NCBI GenBank assembly: GCA_005786915.1
Contig: SYCM01000054.1
Location: forward strand, 1-8,849
Source: Bacteroidota bacterium
Lineage (GTDB): Bacteria > Bacteroidota > Bacteroidia > Flavobacteriales > Schleiferiaceae
Reading direction: 5' to 3'
DNA length: 8,849 bases
Made by a program: the position numbers and the translations under genes. How positions within the stretch are numbered: position 1 is the stretch's first letter; each line of letters starts with the position of its first letter. Shown one piece after another: positions 1 through 5,021 of the stretch. Under the pieces are notes generated by a model, which saw only the letters and a list, made by a program, of their open reading frames with translations, did no database searches and was not told the DNA's origin.

Positions 1-728
1 ATCCCAGCTGCCTCGTACTTGGCCTTAAATTCAGCCTGGTAGATTTCTTCAAAGATGTCCTTGAAGCGTCCGTCGTACTTCTTGAGAATGGTATTCTTGG
101 TACTCAAGTACAGTGGCCACTTTTTGTCGAGTGCCATGTTAAAGCAGCTGCGCGCGAATCCCGCTATGGACTCGTCGGTGTTGTACATACTGAGCGCAAC
201 GCCGTCGCCCTTGAAGTTGTAGACTTCCCAAGTTTGGGGCTCGCTGCCGTCTTCAGGAGTGAACGTCATGGTCAACTTGCCCTTGCCTTTCACCGTAGTG
301 TCGGTGGCACGGTACTGGTCGCCAAACGCGTGGCGGCCAATAACGATGGGTTTGTTCCATGTGGTTACCAATCGCGGAATATTCGCCATCACAATGGGCT
401 CGCGGAACACGGTTCCGTCCAGAATATTGCGAATCGTTCCGTTTGGAGACTTCCACATCTGCTTCAAATTGAACTCTTTAACGCGCTGCTCATCCGGGGT
501 AATGGTGGCGCACTTGATGCCTACATGGTACTTCTTGATTGCTTCAGCCGCGTCCACCGTCACTTGGTCGTTGGTTGCGTCGCGGTGCTCCATGCCCAAG
601 TCGAAGTACTTGATGTCGACGTCGACGTAAGGAAGAATGAGTTTGTTTTTGATGAACGACCAGATGATTCGGGTCATTTCGTCGCCGTCTAGCTCAACGA
701 TTGGATTTAAAACAGTTATCTTCTGCAT
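1..728 (-). CDS. icd: NADP-dependent isocitrate dehydrogenase, eukaryotic (IDH1/IDH2) type, 5' part only
   Basis: Oxidative decarboxylation of isocitrate to 2-oxoglutarate with NADP+ in the cytoplasm (TCA cycle). The gene is read leftward and leaves the window after 242 codons, roughly the first 60% of a family of about 410 residues. Visible landmarks: IVELDGDEMTRIIW at residues 10-23, KCATITPDE at 72-80, KSPNGTIRNIL at 93-103, GTVFREPI at 105-112, GRHAFGDQYRATD at 131-143, NTDESIAGFA near 183-192 and STKNTILKKYDGRFKDIF at 209-226. Substrate-binding arginines fall at R100, R109 and R132, the same numbers as in human IDH1, so the N-terminus aligns without gaps and supports the ATG at 728. This is the homodimeric eukaryote-like subfamily, not the E. 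coli Icd subfamily. It lies 33 bp downstream of dnaX, with its own -7 promoter box in that gap. Symbol assigned by function. Confidence 0.96.
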   Translation of the reverse strand, partial: MQKITVLNPIVELDGDEMTRIIWSFIKNKLILPYVDVDIKYFDLGMEHRDATNDQVTVDAAEAIKKYHVGIKCATITPDEQRVKEFNLKQMWKSPNGTIRNILDGTVFREPIVMANIPRLVTTWNKPIVIGRHAFGDQYRATDTTVKGKGKLTMTFTPEDGSEPQTWEVYNFKGDGVALSMYNTDESIAGFARSCFNMALDKKWPLYLSTKNTILKKYDGRFKDIFEEIYQAEFKAKYEAAG

Positions 729-736
729 AAGGAACG

Positions 737-744
737 CAAAAGTA
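737..744 (-). promoter_or_regulatory. Bacteroidota -7 promoter element for icd
   Basis: On the minus strand this reads TACTTTTG, a full match to the Bacteroidota -7 consensus TAnnTTTG. It ends 8 bases before the icd ATG, which implies a very short 5' leader. No clear -33 TTG was found about 20 bases further upstream, so the call rests on the -7 box and its position in the 33-bp dnaX-icd gap. Confidence 0.6.
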
Positions 745-761
745 CCGAAAAAATCGCAGGA

Positions 762-2654
762 TTACTCGATTTCTAGCTGAAATTCTCTTCGAAATTCGTC
801 TAATTGTGGATTTTTTTCTAACAAAAAGGCGTATCGCTCGTCGGGCGTGTACACGAGACGCGCATTCACCGCTCCCTCCTGCACTTCCGTGCGGATTTTA
901 AGCGAATCGTTGTGCAGGGCTTGCCGCAAAAACGGCAGTATGCGGTCTCGCACCGAATTCAAGTACCCTTCTTGGAGTTCGTTTTCTAAGCTCACCCGAA
1001 CGCCGTTATCCTCCTCAAGGACCGGCTTGACTTGCTGCACAATGGCCTTGATTACGGGAACTTCGTCTAGGGTCGAGGCCGACTCCAGCCACGCCGTTTC
1101 GAGCGCCACTTGCGTAAAGGGGCGCAGACGGCGTTCCACCAAGCCAACCGGCTCCACATCAGGTTCCTGGGAATCCTCAACCCGCAGGGACTGCAGTTCA
1201 GAATCCGCTCGAGGCGCAGCCGACGGCAATTCCAGGTCTTTGAGCGAAAAAGCGGTTCGGCGCACGCGGGGCGGGGCGGGCGCTCCCACCGATTCCGACG
1301 GCGCCATAGCTTCAGAGGTTTCTTGAATTGCGGCCAGAACAGGCGGGGCGGAAACCGTAAGGAGCGCGACCGGATCCTCCGGCTCGAGTTCGGGCTCGGG
1401 TACTTCGGCCTGAATTCCTTCCATCACTGCGGTTGCCTCCTGTGCGGGCGGACCCTGGAGCTCTGGCATCGACGTGGGCTCAGGGGCCGTGGAGAGTTCA
1501 GGCACCGCCTGGGTTTCGCGCACCAACGGGGGCTCAGGCGCCTCCGCGAGCTCGGGCGCGGCTAGCCGTTCGCTAGAGGGATTTTTTTTTTCGTCGACGG
1601 ACTCGTCGGAAATCAAGTCAAGCAGTGCCACCTCTACGTGCCATCGGGCATTGCTCGCGGCTCGGTAGCCCGCATCAGCGGCCACCAAGCGCTTCAAGGC
1701 CGAGGCGGCTCGGGCCGCGCTGACGCGCGAGGCCGCTTCCAGAATGCTTCGCTTCACCGAATCGGGGACGTCGAGCAGGGCCACCGTGCTCGGATGATGG
1801 GCCAGCAGCAGTTCGCGCACATACCCGGTAAAGCCCATCAAAAAGCGCTGCAAATCAAAGCCTTGATCGAGGACTTCGTGAATGCACGTGAGCACTGCAG
1901 CTCGGTTCCCAGCCTCGATGGAATCCCACAGGCCTACAAAGAGCGCCCGATCAACCAACTGGAGATTTTGCCGAACCAAGTCGTAGGTCAGGGCTCCGCC
2001 TTGAGCAAAGGCCGCGATGCGGTCAAAGATGGACAGCGAGTCGCGGAGCGAGCCGTCGGCCTTTTCTGCGATGGCATGCAGCGCTTCGGGATCGGCCGTG
2101 AGCCCCTCCTGCTGGGCCACCCAAGCTAAGTGCTCGGCTATGTCGCCAATTCCGATGCGCTTGAAATCAAAAATTTGGCAGCGCGAAAGGATCGTGGGCA
2201 GGACTTTGTGCTTTTCGGTCGTCGCCAAAATGAACACGGCGTGGGCGGGCGGCTCCTCGAGGGTCTTCAGAAAAGCGTTGAATGCCGCTTGCGACAGCAT
2301 GTGCACCTCGTCAATGATGTACACCTTGTAGGTGCCCATTTGCGGCGCGAACCGCACCTGATCGATGAGCTGGCGAATGTCGTCTACCGTGTTGTTCGAG
2401 GCCGCGTCCAGCTCAAAAATGTTGAGGCTGTAGTCCAGTCCTTCGCCGGTGTGTACCTCGTTGATGCGTCGGGCCAAAATGCGGGCGCAGGTCGTTTTGC
2501 CCACTCCGCGCGGACCCGTAAAGAGCAGCGCTTGCGCCAGCCGCCCGCTCACTACCTCGTGCTCCAGCGTCTCGGTCACATGGGCCTGGCCCACCACCGA
2601 AGCGAAGGCCGCGGGCCGGTATTTACGGGCTGAAACGAGGTACTGATGTTCCAT
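762..2654 (-). CDS. dnaX: DNA polymerase III subunit tau (and probable gamma), clamp-loader ATPase
   Basis: AAA+ motor of the replicative clamp loader; opens and loads the beta clamp and, as tau, tethers polymerase cores. In the 630-residue protein: family N-terminus VSARKYRP (7-14), Walker A GPRGVGKTT (47-55), ELDAASNN (81-88), Walker B with DEVH (115-118), sensor-1 ATTEKHK (144-150) and the SRC arginine-finger motif (157-159). Domains I-III end near residue 350. A Pro/Glu-rich linker follows (about 360-490), then a tau C-terminal domain (about 505-630) unlike that of E. coli. The four zinc cysteines usual between Walker A and ELDAAS are absent. Residues 355-358 are encoded by GAA AAA AAA AAT, an A10 run at the domain III/linker border (see the separate entry). 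The ATG at 2654 is preferred over an in-frame TTG at 2669, because that TTG lies in the promoter box and the protein family starts at this point. Confidence 0.97.
   Translation of the reverse strand: MEHQYLVSARKYRPAAFASVVGQAHVTETLEHEVVSGRLAQALLFTGPRGVGKTTCARILARRINEVHTGEGLDYSLNIFELDAASNNTVDDIRQLIDQVRFAPQMGTYKVYIIDEVHMLSQAAFNAFLKTLEEPPAHAVFILATTEKHKVLPTILSRCQIFDFKRIGIGDIAEHLAWVAQQEGLTADPEALHAIAEKADGSLRDSLSIFDRIAAFAQGGALTYDLVRQNLQLVDRALFVGLWDSIEAGNRAAVLTCIHEVLDQGFDLQRFLMGFTGYVRELLLAHHPSTVALLDVPDSVKRSILEAASRVSAARAASALKRLVAADAGYRAASNARWHVEVALLDLISDESVDEKKNPSSERLAAPELAEAPEPPLVRETQAVPELSTAPEPTSMPELQGPPAQEATAVMEGIQAEVPEPELEPEDPVALLTVSAPPVLAAIQETSEAMAPSESVGAPAPPRVRRTAFSLKDLELPSAAPRADSELQSLRVEDSQEPDVEPVGLVERRLRPFTQVALETAWLESASTLDEVPVIKAIVQQVKPVLEEDNGVRVSLENELQEGYLNSVRDRILPFLRQALHNDSLKIRTEVQEGAVNARLVYTPDERYAFLLEKNPQLDEFRREFQLEIE
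1562..1592 (-). promoter_or_regulatory. Candidate dnaX slippage/frameshift site (A10 run, two out-of-frame stops, small hairpin)
   Basis: On the coding strand a run of ten A (1591 down to 1582) starts in codon E355. With one extra A, or a -1 ribosomal shift, the frame reads K-K-K-S-L and stops at TAG (1575-1573), giving a 360-residue protein. With one A fewer it reads K-K-I-P-L-A-N-G and stops at TAG (1564-1562), giving 363 residues. Five bases after the run, CTAGC (1576-1572) can pair with GCTAG (1566-1562) around a 5-base loop. Either product would be domains I-III alone, that is, a gamma-like clamp-loader subunit. Known parallels: Thermus thermophilus dnaX slips transcriptionally on A9, and E. 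coli uses ribosomal -1 frameshifting on A6G with a hairpin. No Shine-Dalgarno-like stimulator is visible upstream, so transcriptional slippage seems likelier. The run and stops are seen; use is inferred. Confidence 0.7.
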
Positions 2655-2666
2655 GGGGTGCGAATG

Positions 2667-2674
2667 CAAACCTA
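2667..2674 (-). promoter_or_regulatory. Bacteroidota -7 promoter element for dnaX
   Basis: The minus strand reads TAGGTTTG, an exact TAnnTTTG match, 12 bases before the dnaX ATG and inside the 24-bp gap after the cruF stop. Its last three bases are the in-frame TTG that would otherwise extend DnaX by five residues, which argues against that TTG as a start. No -33 TTG is evident. Confidence 0.6.
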
Positions 2675-2678
2675 CACC

Positions 2679-3305
2679 TTAGTGAGCGATTGGCCACAGC
2701 CACGACAGCGCAAAAAAACAGGCTTGCGCCAGGAGCACGGCGCGGGCCAGCGGATTTTTTAGCGGCGCCGATCCGAGAAGCCATTGCGCGGCAAATGCGA
2801 CCACCGCCCACGAAACGTAGTTCTGCCAAGGCGCGACTCCGCCAGCAAAGAGCCAAAGCCGGTGCGCGTGGGCGACTGGCTCCATCAGCACGTCGAGGGA
2901 CAGCATGAGCACGGTGGCCAGTAGGGCGCGCTGCAGCCGCGATCCGTCTTCCAAAAACTGCGAAGCAAACGACCCAGCGGCCAAGCTCAGCAGGGCCCAA
3001 TTGAGCCCGATGAGCCAGGGGGTCTCCATGACTTTGGGTCCGAGGCCTTCCAAGTACACGTAGGCACCGAACGGAACGCCCGTATTGACTCCGAGAATTT
3101 CGACGCCGAGCCCCAAGGCAAAAATGGCGAGGAGGGAGGCCTTGAGCCGCTCCGAGCGGTCCGAAAACCCAAAGAGCATACCGAAGGTGAGCAAGAGGTG
3201 AACCGGAGTAAGCAGAATCATCCAATCGGCCCAAGGACTGCGAAGTCCGAGGGCTCCGACCAAATGGGTCACGACGACGATAACGAGAGCGGTGCGATAC
3301 GGCAT
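2679..3305 (-). CDS. cruF: Carotenoid biosynthesis membrane protein, CruF family (carotenoid 1',2'-hydratase)
   Basis: CruF-type enzymes add water across the 1',2' double bond of a linear carotenoid end (for example gamma-carotene) to give the 1'-hydroxy group of saproxanthin- or myxol-like pigments. The 208-residue protein is a typical length for the family and is almost entirely hydrophobic, with about six to seven predicted membrane helices. Diagnostic residues: E69 within EILGVNTGVPFGAYVY (69-84), LNW (101-103), and SLDVLMEP (136-143) with D138 and E142. An upstream reading from 3356 exists, but the ATG at 3305 gives the usual N-terminus and sits 4 bases after a TACCTTTG promoter box. No other carotenoid gene (crtB, crtI, crtY) is in this window, so the pathway must be encoded elsewhere. 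The exact substrate is not determined from sequence; the family assignment is firm, the symbol less so. Confidence 0.85.
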   Translation of the reverse strand: MPYRTALVIVVVTHLVGALGLRSPWADWMILLTPVHLLLTFGMLFGFSDRSERLKASLLAIFALGLGVEILGVNTGVPFGAYVYLEGLGPKVMETPWLIGLNWALLSLAAGSFASQFLEDGSRLQRALLATVLMLSLDVLMEPVAHAHRLWLFAGGVAPWQNYVSWAVVAFAAQWLLGSAPLKNPLARAVLLAQACFFALSWLWPIAH

Positions 3306-3309
3306 GGTC

Positions 3310-3317
3310 CAAAGGTA
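3310..3317 (-). promoter_or_regulatory. Bacteroidota -7 promoter element for cruF
   Basis: The minus strand reads TACCTTTG, an exact TAnnTTTG match, only 4 bases before the cruF ATG. As transcription starts a few bases after this element, the mRNA is predicted to be leaderless or nearly so. The box shares its TA with a near-match (TAGGATTG) facing the divergent gene. Confidence 0.6.
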
Positions 3318-3323
3318 GGATTG
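3316..3323 (+). promoter_or_regulatory. Possible -7 element for the divergent gene at 3355
   Basis: TAGGATTG matches TAnnTTTG at five of its six fixed positions. It lies 31 bases before the ATG at 3355 and overlaps the cruF -7 box by two bases on the other strand, so the two promoters could not easily be occupied together. A one-mismatch match to such a short motif is weak evidence. Confidence 0.3.
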
Positions 3324-3354
3324 AACTCTGCACCGCATTCCGCGTTGACGTAGC

Positions 3355-3828
3355 ATGTGGACCGAACGCCGAATGCTTGCCGTGGTGGCCGCCCTTTGCG
3401 CCGCCGTCGTGGGGCTCGCAATAGCTACCTACGAGGCACCTCCCCTCGATCTCAGCTACCGCAACGCCCTGCAAGAGAATCGCTTGCTGTACTTCACGAA
3501 CATTCGGAGCATCAAGTACACCCGCACGGAATATGGGGATGGCGTGAGCCGCTACACCCCCGAAGACCAATCGACAGATCGCGGAGGATTTGTGATAAGG
3601 GTCAACCGCCACACGGCCGAGGCCAACATTGTTTGGCAGCGCGGAACCGCCGCCGAACGCCTCGTCGCACGCCCCGAGTCGCTCGGCCTTTGGGACCCCG
3701 ATACGGCCCAGTTAACGACCCATTGGAACATGGCCCTGCGGCAGCTTCAGCGGCAGCGCAGGCCGGACCGGGTGCTCTCTGACTATTTTGAGCTCGTAGG
3801 CATCTTCCCCGAGCACTTAAAGAACTGA
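3355..3828 (+). CDS. Small membrane-anchored protein of unknown function
   Basis: I do not recognise a family. The 157-residue product has one N-terminal hydrophobic segment (about residues 7-26) after a positively charged start (MWTERR), and it lacks a convincing lipobox. This suggests a single-span protein with the rest outside the cytoplasm. The soluble part is rich in Arg, Tyr and Thr, with LLYFTNIRSIKYTR (44-57), a stretch GGFVIRVNRHTAEANIVW that looks like two beta strands, and a C-terminal helical portion ending SDYFELVGIFPEHLKN. It is divergent from cruF (49 bp between starts) and lies 40 bp upstream of rpsF, whose promoter begins just after its stop. Codon use and GC resemble the neighbours, with no sign of transfer. 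M7 (3373) is an alternative start but would cut into the membrane segment's charged flank. Confidence 0.75.
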   Translation: MWTERRMLAVVAALCAAVVGLAIATYEAPPLDLSYRNALQENRLLYFTNIRSIKYTRTEYGDGVSRYTPEDQSTDRGGFVIRVNRHTAEANIVWQRGTAAERLVARPESLGLWDPDTAQLTTHWNMALRQLQRQRRPDRVLSDYFELVGIFPEHLKN

Positions 3829-3836
3829 TTTTTTTG

Positions 3837-3844
3837 TATCTTTG
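3837..3844 (+). promoter_or_regulatory. Bacteroidota -7 promoter element for the rpsF operon
   Basis: TATCTTTG is an exact TAnnTTTG match, 24 bases before the rpsF ATG at 3869 and preceded by a T-rich stretch. It contains the TTG (3842) that could be read as an upstream start for rpsF, so that start is rejected. The leader also holds AAAGGA (3854-3859) at Shine-Dalgarno distance, unusual in this window where starts generally lack one. Confidence 0.7.
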
Positions 3845-3868
3845 CGCCCCCTTAAAGGAAATTTTCTA

Positions 3869-4204
3869 ATGAAACAATACGAAACCGTTTTCATCCTAAA
3901 TCCCGTCTTATCTGATGATCAGATAAGGGAAACGGTGGATAAATACACCAGCAGCATTAAAGCCGCCGGTGGTTCCATCATCAACGTAGAGCGTTGGGGC
4001 TTGCGCAAATTAGCGTACCCCATCGACAAGAAGAAGTCAGGATTCTACAATCTGGTAGAGTTCACGGCCCCTTCTACCCTTATTGCCACGCTTGAAGTGG
4101 ATATGAAGCGCGACGAGCGGATTCTTCGCTTTTTAACGGTAGCTCTTGACCAGCATGGTGTAGAGTACGCGTCAAAGCGCCGTGAAAAGGTTAAAAACGC
4201 TTAA
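3869..4204 (+). CDS. rpsF: 30S ribosomal protein bS6
   Basis: Primary component of the small-subunit platform; binds 16S rRNA together with bS18. The 111-residue product begins MKQYETVFILNP, the standard family N-terminus. It also has ERWGLRKLAYPI (about 41-52), the KKKSGFYNLVEF strand and the DERILRFLT motif (about 84-92). Length is normal. The ATG at 3869 is chosen because this N-terminus is conserved, whereas the upstream TTG extension is encoded by promoter and leader sequence. First gene of the rpsF-rpsR-rplI operon; only 3 bases separate it from rpsR, which suggests coupled translation of bS6 and bS18. No ssb or other gene intervenes, as is usual in Bacteroidota. Confidence 0.98.
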   Translation: MKQYETVFILNPVLSDDQIRETVDKYTSSIKAAGGSIINVERWGLRKLAYPIDKKKSGFYNLVEFTAPSTLIATLEVDMKRDERILRFLTVALDQHGVEYASKRREKVKNA

Positions 4205-4207
4205 GCT

Positions 4208-4495
4208 ATGAGCACGAATTTAGAACCCACTGGTACTAGCGAAATCCGCTACCTGCAGCCTATTGCCATCGACTCGTCGGTGAACAAGAAGTACTGCCGC
4301 TTCAAGAAGTACGGCATCAAGCACATTGACTATAAGGATCCCGACTACCTCCTTCGCTTTGTGAACGAGCAGGGCAAAATCCTTCCCCGTCGCCTCACGG
4401 GAACTTCGCTGAAGTACCAGCGCAAGCTCGCCCAAGCGATCAAGCGTGCCCGCCACCTCGCCCTCATGCCTTACGTAGCTGATAACCTTAAATAA
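4208..4495 (+). CDS. rpsR: 30S ribosomal protein bS18
   Basis: Small-subunit platform protein that forms a heterodimer with bS6. The 95-residue product carries the conserved core: KKYCRFKKYGIKHIDYKD (about 27-44), LLRFVNEQGKILPRRLTG (48-65) and the C-terminal basic segment YQRKLAQAIKRARHLALMPY (70-89). The N-terminal 20 or so residues (MSTNLEPTGTSEIRYLQP) are variable in the family, so the start is set by the ATG three bases after rpsF. A single cysteine (C30) is present, so a full zinc-binding set is not apparent. Cotranscribed with rpsF and rplI; nine bases separate it from rplI. Confidence 0.98.
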   Translation: MSTNLEPTGTSEIRYLQPIAIDSSVNKKYCRFKKYGIKHIDYKDPDYLLRFVNEQGKILPRRLTGTSLKYQRKLAQAIKRARHLALMPYVADNLK

Positions 4496-4504
4496 GCGGA
4501 CGCC

Positions 4505-4957
4505 ATGGAAGTTATTCTCAAGCAAGACGTTGAAAACCTGGGTTTCAAGGACGACGTCGTATCAGTGAAAAACGGCTACGGCCGCAACTACCTGATTCCG
4601 CAAGGTTTCGCAATTCTCGCCACCGAGTCTGCGAAAAAAGTACTGGCTGAAGACCTTCGCCAACGCGCCCACAAGGAAGCGAAGATGGTCGACGCCGCTA
4701 CCAAGACTTCTGAAGCCCTGCGCCGCGTAGAGCTGAAGATCGAAGCCAAGGCAGGTGTGGGAGGCAAGCTCTTTGGAGCCGTCACCAACCAAGACGTCGC
4801 CGAAGAATTGGCGAAGTTGGGCCACCAGATCGACAAGAAGTACATCCAAATCGCCGGAGGCTCGATCAAAGTATCGGGCAAAAACAGCGCGAAAGTTCGC
4901 CTGCACCGCGACGTGGTGGTAGACTTCCACTTCGAAGTGGTACCGGTAGAAGCCTAA
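4505..4957 (+). CDS. rplI: 50S ribosomal protein bL9
   Basis: Large-subunit protein with an N-terminal 23S rRNA-binding domain and a C-terminal domain joined by a long helix; helps maintain reading frame. The 150-residue protein is of normal length and shows the N-terminal signature VKNGYGRNYLIPQGFA (21-36), with conserved N28, Y29 and L30. A charged connecting helix follows at about 41-76, then the C-terminal domain with GVGGKLFGAVTNQDVAEEL (84-102). D16 replaces the G/N usual at the first variable position of the bL9 signature, a minor change. Last gene of the ribosomal operon; a strong hairpin terminator begins 21 bases after the stop. Confidence 0.98.
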   Translation: MEVILKQDVENLGFKDDVVSVKNGYGRNYLIPQGFAILATESAKKVLAEDLRQRAHKEAKMVDAATKTSEALRRVELKIEAKAGVGGKLFGAVTNQDVAEELAKLGHQIDKKYIQIAGGSIKVSGKNSAKVRLHRDVVVDFHFEVVPVEA

Positions 4958-4978
4958 TCGAATTCATCGATTGATGCG

Positions 4979-5015
4979 AAGCACCCCGCCTCAGCGCGGG
5001 GTGCTTTATTTTTAT
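4979..5015 (+). terminator. Intrinsic terminator of the rpsF-rpsR-rplI operon
   Basis: AAGCACCCCGC (4979-4989) pairs perfectly with GCGGGGTGCTT (4996-5006), an 11-bp GC-rich stem with a 6-base loop (CTCAGC). A T-rich tail TATTTTTAT (5007-5015) follows. It sits between the rplI stop and the next ATG at 5022, only 7 bases after the tail. This is the only convincing intrinsic terminator in the window. Confidence 0.93.
5007..5014 (+). promoter_or_regulatory. Weak candidate -7 element for the Wzy/WaaL-like gene
   Basis: TATTTTTA matches TAnnTTTG except for the last base and ends 7 bases before the ATG at 5022, a spacing like that of icd. It overlaps the T-tail of the rplI terminator, so the match may simply reflect that tail. 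Confidence 0.2.
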
Positions 5016-5021
5016 AGCCTT

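Noticed and set aside
234..692. Plus-strand frames (123 and 152 residues) opposite icd
   Set aside because: Icd is unambiguous on the minus strand with catalytic residues in register; the plus-strand frames are shadows.
847..2633. Several plus-strand open frames of 64-167 residues antisense to dnaX
   Set aside because: All lie opposite the firmly identified dnaX; their products are Arg/Ser/Gly-rich with no domain, as expected from reverse-strand reading of GC-rich codons.
2623..3612. Minus-strand 329-residue open frame covering cruF, its promoter and part of the divergent gene
   Set aside because: Its translation is Arg/Ala/His-rich without any recognisable motif and lies in an alternative frame of cruF, which has conserved family motifs. 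Typical shadow frame in GC-rich DNA.
3842..3868. TTG start extending bS6 by nine residues
   Set aside because: The TTG is part of the TATCTTTG promoter box, and MKQYETVF at 3869 is the conserved bS6 start.
3845..3868. S6:S18-binding autoregulatory leader RNA before rpsF
   Set aside because: The predicted leader is only about 24 bases and has no room for the known hairpin with the CCG bulge. The short CCTTAAAGG self-complementarity alone is not enough.
4971..5021. TTG/ATG starts extending the Wzy-like protein by 16-17 residues
   Set aside because: They would translate the 11-bp terminator hairpin of the ribosomal operon; the ATG at 5022 follows it directly and gives a normal membrane-protein N-terminus.
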